Shown here: positions 60,266 to 64,000 of the stretch, piece by piece
Layout of the letters: every line of letters starts with the position of its first letter
How positions within the stretch are numbered: position 1 is the stretch's first letter
Source: CADEEX01 sp964577955
GTDB lineage: Bacteria; Acidobacteriota; Vicinamibacteria; Vicinamibacterales; CAVVIG01
Length of the DNA stretch: 64,000 bases
Assembly (NCBI GenBank): GCA_964577955.1
Contig: CAZOAZ010000010.1
Location: forward strand, 1 to 64,000
Reading direction: 5' to 3'
Made by a program: the position numbers and the translations under genes
The notes under the pieces: generated by a model
What the model saw: the letters and a program-made list of their open reading frames with translations, nothing else
Databases searched by the model: none
What the model was told of the DNA's origin: nothing

Positions 60266-61183
60266 GTGGTCCGGTTCGGCCGCTACGCCTTCACCTTCGA
60301 CACTGGCCACCTGACGCGCGACGGCCACGCCGTCCGGCTGGAGCCGCAGCCGGCGCGAGCGCTGGCGCTGCTGCTCGAACGCGCCGGCGAGGTCGTCTCG
60401 CGCGAGGATCTCGTCGAGCGCATCTGGGGCCGCGAGGTCCACGTCGATTTCGACCGCGGCCTGGCGTACACCATCGGCCAGGTCCGATCCGCGCTCGGCG
60501 ACACCGCCGACAACCCGCGCTTCATCGAAACCTTGCCGCGCCGCGGCTTCCGTTTCATCGCGCCCGTCACGCCTGATGGCGCGGCTGATCGGACGTCGCA
60601 CCCCGCACCCCCAACGCACCTCGAACCTGGTCCTTCGCACCGCCACGTTCCTCGCGTCTCCGGTCCGATGGCGTTCGCCGCCGTGCTGCTCGTCGTCAGC
60701 ATGGCGGCGTTGATCACCTGGCGCTCGGCGCAGACGAACGCGGGACGGCCGCGACTCGCGGTCTGTCTCTTCGACAACGAGACCGGTGATCCGCGTTTCG
60801 ACCGCCTCGTGGCCGGACTGTCCGACCTGGTCGTGTCGCGCCTGGCGGCCGAAGGCGGCTCGAAGCTTGGTGTCATCGGCAATCTCGCCGTCCTGCGCGC
60901 ACCGCGCGAACGCCGCGATCTCGCGCGGATTCGCAGGGAGACCGGCGCCGGCTTCGTCGTCCTCGGACAGCTGCAGCACGACCCGGGCGGGCTGCGGGTG
61001 ATCGCGCACTTGCTGCGACTCGACGATCAAACCCACGTCTGGGCCGGACGCCTGGTCCGCGACGCATCAGCCATCGAGACCGTCGGCCCGCAGGTCGCCG
61101 AGGAAGTGCAGCGCGCCGTCAACCGCTACGTGCTGATGATCGAAACCGATCCCGCCACGCCGAAGATCCCGCGCGCGGATTAA
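60266..61183 (+). CDS. CadC-like membrane transcriptional regulator
   Basis: A 305-residue protein. The N-terminal winged helix (FDTGHLTRDGHAVRLEPQPARALALLLERAGEVVSREDLVERIWG, FDRGLAYTIGQVRSALGD, FIETLPRRGFRFIAPV) is an OmpR/PhoB-type DNA-binding domain as in CadC. One membrane helix follows (MAFAAVLLVVSMAALITW) and then a periplasmic domain with RLAVCLFDNETGDPRFDRLVAGLSDLVVSRLA and ADFVVLG-like strands, similar to FlgO/TolB N-terminal domains. It may control the OMP gene just upstream. Confidence 0.85.
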   Translation: MVRFGRYAFTFDTGHLTRDGHAVRLEPQPARALALLLERAGEVVSREDLVERIWGREVHVDFDRGLAYTIGQVRSALGDTADNPRFIETLPRRGFRFIAPVTPDGAADRTSHPAPPTHLEPGPSHRHVPRVSGPMAFAAVLLVVSMAALITWRSAQTNAGRPRLAVCLFDNETGDPRFDRLVAGLSDLVVSRLAAEGGSKLGVIGNLAVLRAPRERRDLARIRRETGAGFVVLGQLQHDPGGLRVIAHLLRLDDQTHVWAGRLVRDASAIETVGPQVAEEVQRAVNRYVLMIETDPATPKIPRAD

Positions 61184-61204
61184 CCAACCCCACGTGCTTG
61201 TCTA

Positions 61205-61317
61205 AAGCTTTCACAACGAGATCGCAGAACTCGCAGAGAACAATTGCACAAGACAAGGCGGAGGGTTCGGAGCATGCGAACCTCCTTGTGTCCTCTGCGG
61301 TCTCGTTGTGAAAGCTT
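61205..61317. repeat. Nested inverted repeat with 17-bp perfect arms
   Basis: AAGCTTTCACAACGAGA at 61205-61221 is matched by TCTCGTTGTGAAAGCTT at 61301-61317. Further in, CGCAGAG faces CTCTGCG and GGTTCG faces CGAACC around GAGCATG, so the whole 113 bp could fold as one long hairpin. It follows the CadC-like gene and may act as a terminator or be a mobile palindromic repeat. The rest of 61184-61451 shows no gene. Confidence 0.7.
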
Positions 61318-61451
61318 AGGTCCTGGTATGCCAGCGGATCCTGTTCAAGGTCAAGCGGTTCCGTCCTCGTAGAGTCCTGACGCTCGTCATCGCGATCCTC
61401 GCGTGACTCGATCGCGGCAGCGGCCGTCTGATGTCCACCGGAGGACAGCTG

Positions 61452-62264
61452 ATGCGAGACACGACGCGACGGATTTTTCTGAAGCACGCGACCGGAATTG
61501 GGGCTCTGATCGCCGTTGGCCCGGGAGCCAGGCTGACGGCCGTGGCCCAGGACGCGAAGGCGGCGGCAGCGGGTAGCGATTTCCCGGCGATGTCGCGCGA
61601 GGCGGTGCGCGAGATCGTCACGGTGTCGCATACGAATCTCGACCGCGTCCGCGAGCTGATCGCCCGACGGCCGGCGCTGGCCAACGCGACCTGGGATTGG
61701 GGATTCGGCGATTGGGAATCGCCGCTCGGCGCCGCCTCGCACATGGGCCGCCGCGACATCGCGTCGTTCCTGCTCGGCGCTGGCGCGCGCGCGTCGATCT
61801 TTTCGGCCGCCATGCTCGGGCAGCTGGACGTCGTGCGCGCGTTCGTCGACGCCAATCCCGGTGTCCAGAAGACGACGGGACCGCATGGCATCAGCTTGAT
61901 CCAGCACGCGCGCGCCGGCGGAACGCAATCCGCGGTCGTGGTCCGCTATCTCGAGTCGATCGGCGATGCCGATCCGCGTCCCACCGTCGTGGCGTTGACG
62001 GACGCGGAGCGCGCCGCGATTGGCGGCCGCTATCGGCTCCGGCTGCCCGGGGATCCGGCCGTGGAGATCGACTTCCAGAACGGCAGCGGCGGCATCACCA
62101 TTACGGGTGGCACGCGCCGTTTTCTCAGCCACCTGGGCGCGCTGCAATTCACGCCAGGCGGGATCCCTTCAGTTCGCATCGCCTTTCAACTTGACGGCGC
62201 ACGCGCACGGACGCTGACGATCGCTGACGGCGATCTGTCGCTCGTGGCCGAACGCACGGACTAG
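61452..62264 (+). CDS. Tat-exported ankyrin-repeat protein
   Basis: A 270-residue protein with a twin-arginine signal (DTTRRIFLKHATGIGALIAVG). Ankyrin-like helical repeats follow: NLDRVRELIARRPALANATWDW, WESPLGAASHMGRRDIASFLLGAGARASIFSAAMLGQLDVVRAFVDANP. The C-terminal 90 residues (AAIGGRYRLRLPGDPAVEIDFQNGSGGITITGG) are a separate beta domain. ATG 61452 has GGAGG seven bases upstream. A role in binding an envelope partner is likely but unknown. Confidence 0.78.
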   Translation: MRDTTRRIFLKHATGIGALIAVGPGARLTAVAQDAKAAAAGSDFPAMSREAVREIVTVSHTNLDRVRELIARRPALANATWDWGFGDWESPLGAASHMGRRDIASFLLGAGARASIFSAAMLGQLDVVRAFVDANPGVQKTTGPHGISLIQHARAGGTQSAVVVRYLESIGDADPRPTVVALTDAERAAIGGRYRLRLPGDPAVEIDFQNGSGGITITGGTRRFLSHLGALQFTPGGIPSVRIAFQLDGARARTLTIADGDLSLVAERTD

Positions 62265-62314
62265 CCATCGCTGAATGATGATTGATGAACGATGAGTTGG
62301 GGACTGGGGGCTAA

Positions 62315-62755
62315 CTAGGGGGTTGTCGCCGTCAAGACCTCGATATCGAACACGAGCGTCGAGTAGGGCGGGATGATTCCGCTGCGCAGGTTGCCGTACG
62401 CCAGCGTGGGCGGAATGACGAGGCGACGGATGCCGCCGACGCGCATGCCCACGACACCCTGGTCCCATCCCTGGATGACGCCGCTGTTGCCGAGCACGAA
62501 CTCGAAGGCCGGGCGGCCAAGGTTCGAGTCGAACGGCAACCCCTTGAAGTCCGGCTTGGTCGCGTCGTAGAGCCATCCCGAATAGTTGACGCCGAGCGTC
62601 TGTCCGGTCGCGACCACGTCTCCCGTACCGACCTGGAGGTCGGTCTGGCTGAAGGGCGCCGACATGGTGGGCGACGACGGGATCTCTTCGCAGCCGGTGG
62701 CGGCAAAGGCCGAAAGAAGCGCGACGAGGGCGAGCGTGGACCGGAGTGTCCGCAC
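62315..62755 (-). CDS. FKBP-type peptidyl-prolyl isomerase lipoprotein
   Basis: A 146-residue protein with a lipobox (LSAFAATGCEE). The FKBP domain is clear: QTLGVNYSGWLYD, FDSNLGRPAFEFVLGNSGVIQGWDQGVVGMRVGGIRRLVIPPTLAYGN and STLVFDIEVLT. Such enzymes speed proline isomerisation in exported proteins. The GTG start at 62753-62755 has no ribosome-binding site but has a TAATAT seven bases upstream, so the transcript may be leaderless. Confidence 0.93.
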   Translation of the reverse strand: MRTLRSTLALVALLSAFAATGCEEIPSSPTMSAPFSQTDLQVGTGDVVATGQTLGVNYSGWLYDATKPDFKGLPFDSNLGRPAFEFVLGNSGVIQGWDQGVVGMRVGGIRRLVIPPTLAYGNLRSGIIPPYSTLVFDIEVLTATTP

Positions 62756-62762
62756 GGGTTAA

Positions 62763-62768
62763 ATATTA
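62763..62768 (-). promoter_or_regulatory. Candidate -10 box, leaderless type
   Basis: On the minus strand TAATAT ends 7 bases before the GTG start of the FKBP gene. It lies in the 15-bp gap after the TonB-C gene. Confidence 0.35.
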
Positions 62769-62770
62769 TG

Positions 62771-63640
62771 TCACTGCTGCAGCTGAATCGGAATTGTCAG
62801 CGCGTAGGGAATAGGACGGCCATTCCGGGTCGCTGGTCTGAACCGCCAGCGTTTCGCAAAAGCGATCAGCGCGTCGTCGTACTGCGGATAGATGGGCGCG
62901 AGCAGGCTCGCCCCGGTCACGTTGCCTTTCTCGTCCAATGACACTTCGAGCTGTCCGTTGTACACCTTCAACGCGTCGGCCGCGCTCAAGGGCGCCCAGC
63001 GCGGCATCTGACGGGCAATCGCCGTCGGAGGGACGATCACGTCGGGCTGCGGCGGCGGCGACGGGGCCTGGCGCGGCGAGGCCGTGTCTGTGGCGGCGCG
63101 CGGCGGCGCAACGGGTGGCGGGGGCGTCGCCAGAGCGCGGCTCAAGTCGCGGAACCCGGTCACGACCAGGCGAAAATCCGGACTGACCGATCCTTTCACG
63201 TCCGTGTCATCGAGCAGCGTGATGACACGATCGAAGGCCGCGGCGGCCTTCGGGTCCTTCTTCTCGAAGAGCTCCTTGGCCTCGACGTACTGGCGCTGGG
63301 TGATTGCCGGGAGCACGGCCCGCCGCACCTCTTGAAACACTCCGTGGACACGCGGCGACATCTGAGCGGCCGACGGGCGAAGGAACGGATCGGCGCGATA
63401 CATTTCTTCGATCAGCGCCTTGGCTTCGTCCTGGCGCTGCAATGCCAGCAGACAGAACGCACGGTACTGAAGCGTCTCGAGCGCGACGGCGCTCCCCGCC
63501 GGCGGCTTCACGCTCTCGAGCGCCGTCAGTGCTTCTTCGTACGACGCTGCGAGATACAGCTCCTTGGCTCGCGCCAGGCCGTCCTGCGCGCCGGTTTGGG
63601 GAGCGAGAAGAGCCGCCAACAGCACGACCGCAAACAGCAT
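62771..63640 (-). CDS. Exported protein with TPR-like helices and TonB C-terminal domain
   Basis: A 289-residue protein. The signal peptide (MLFAVVLLAALLAPQTGAQ) is followed by a helical region (ARAKELYLAASYEEALTALESV, LQYRAFCLLALQRQDEAKALIEEMYRADPFLRPS) of TPR type, a proline-rich linker, and a TonB C-terminal-like domain (NGQLEVSLDEKGNVTGASLLAPIYPQYDDALIAFAKRWRFRPATRNGRPIPYALTIPIQLQ). Unlike TonB it seems to lack a retained N-terminal anchor. ATG 63638-63640 is chosen because it opens the signal peptide. Confidence 0.78.
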   Translation of the reverse strand: MLFAVVLLAALLAPQTGAQDGLARAKELYLAASYEEALTALESVKPPAGSAVALETLQYRAFCLLALQRQDEAKALIEEMYRADPFLRPSAAQMSPRVHGVFQEVRRAVLPAITQRQYVEAKELFEKKDPKAAAAFDRVITLLDDTDVKGSVSPDFRLVVTGFRDLSRALATPPPPVAPPRAATDTASPRQAPSPPPQPDVIVPPTAIARQMPRWAPLSAADALKVYNGQLEVSLDEKGNVTGASLLAPIYPQYDDALIAFAKRWRFRPATRNGRPIPYALTIPIQLQQ

Positions 63641-63650
63641 GGTTCGTGCC

Positions 63651-64000
63651 TTATGGAGTGATGGTGACGCTGAGGCGGGTGAGCAAGCCGGATTTGACGT
63701 TGACGGTTTCTTTGCGCTCGCCGAGCTGCGGATGGCGGAACAGAATCTCGTGTTTGCCGACCGGCACGGAGACATTCGCGAGCGGCGTTTCGCCGGCGTC
63801 TTTCCCGTCGATCGAGACGAGCGCCCATGGCTGCGCGTTGATGTTGAGGCGTCCGGCCGGCGGCGTGATGGTCAACGCGATCGTCTGACCGGCTCTGAGT
63901 TCGACCGCGCGCCGCTCGCGATACCCGAATTCGCTGTTGACGAAATCGAGCTGGTGGAAGCCGGCGGTGGTCACGATCACCCCGTCCGCGCTCGAGCCGA
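63651..64000 (-). CDS. PEGA-domain protein (5' part outside window)
   Basis: The last 116 codons of a gene that continues past the window end. The end of the protein is a PEGA domain: PAGRLNINAQPWALVSIDGKDAGETPLANVSVPVGKHEILFRHPQLGERKETVNVKSG. Before it comes TTAGFHQLDFVNSEFGYRERRAVELRAGQTIALTI, probably another beta repeat. PEGA domains often end bacterial serine/threonine kinases or surface proteins. It precedes the TonB-C gene by 10 bp and is probably in its operon. Confidence 0.72.
   Translation of the reverse strand, partial: GSSADGVIVTTAGFHQLDFVNSEFGYRERRAVELRAGQTIALTITPPAGRLNINAQPWALVSIDGKDAGETPLANVSVPVGKHEILFRHPQLGERKETVNVKSGLLTRLSVTITP

Overview
This window is high-GC bacterial chromosome with dense gene packing and frequent ATGA or TGATG overlaps. 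The gene content points to Acidobacteriota, most likely a soil Vicinamibacteria-type genome. The signs are a TIGR03435 (soil acidobacterial) protein, a TonB receptor with an N-terminal carboxypeptidase-regulatory domain, transcription regulators fused to TolB/WD40 or FlgO-like sensor parts, two PEP-CTERM proteins, many lipoproteins, and several families of short palindromic repeats, some read in frame inside proteins. Taxonomy is inferred from these families; no rRNA is present. The only RNA gene is a tRNA-Ser(GCU).

Layout. 1-1820 (minus): an outer-membrane porin followed by a partial urtA (urea ABC transporter binding protein). 2027-7873: a four-gene secreted operon (DsbA-like oxidoreductase, cysteine-rich metzincin protease, two related exported proteins with an NTR/TIMP-like pattern). 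It is bracketed by two copies of a ~355-bp repeat, one of which ends an intact TIGR03435 gene while the other carries only that gene's last codons. 7971-16855: Ig-like exported protein, ATP-grasp enzyme, small membrane protein, hexose-phosphate mutarotase, S9A prolyl oligopeptidase lipoprotein, cardiolipin synthase-like enzyme, a tandem NIPSNAP-like exported protein and a membrane protein. 17010-24102: regulator/TolB hybrid, YhbY, AraC regulator divergent from a methyltransferase, PEP-CTERM protein and the tRNA. 24238-30801: ExbD/TolR, lipoprotein, MOSC protein, a vapBC toxin-antitoxin module with a visible operator, and a tetR-led membrane operon. 30878-35886: TerC, a GT2-methyltransferase fusion convergent with a GT-C-like membrane protein, and a histone H1-like protein. 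36154-39547: operon of M64 peptidase, Nudix, Rsm22-like methyltransferase and a small membrane protein. 39693-42095: an unusual operon of a ParB-histidine kinase-like fusion, a thymidylate-kinase-like enzyme and a P-loop-less paralogue. 42184-45613: operon of STAS-DUF4956, a PLD protein and an OprP-like porin. 45681-49366: TonB receptor overlapping a phosphoesterase lipoprotein. 49559-55017: GT-C-like protein, MFS symporter, peptidase T and a GDSL lipoprotein. 55234-58889: a secreted ExeM-type nuclease with a C-terminal dockerin, followed 11 bp later by a cohesin-like PEP-CTERM protein. 59194-64000: OMP with CadC-like regulator, Tat-exported ankyrin protein, FKBP lipoprotein, TonB-C protein and a partial PEGA-domain protein.

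The strongest candidates for undescribed biology are the dockerin nuclease/cohesin PEP-CTERM pair, the metzincin operon with its own disulfide oxidoreductase and paired NTR-like proteins, and the ParB-kinase/TMPK/pseudo-TMPK operon. All functional links between genes are inferred from context and sequence motifs read by eye; no database search was possible.
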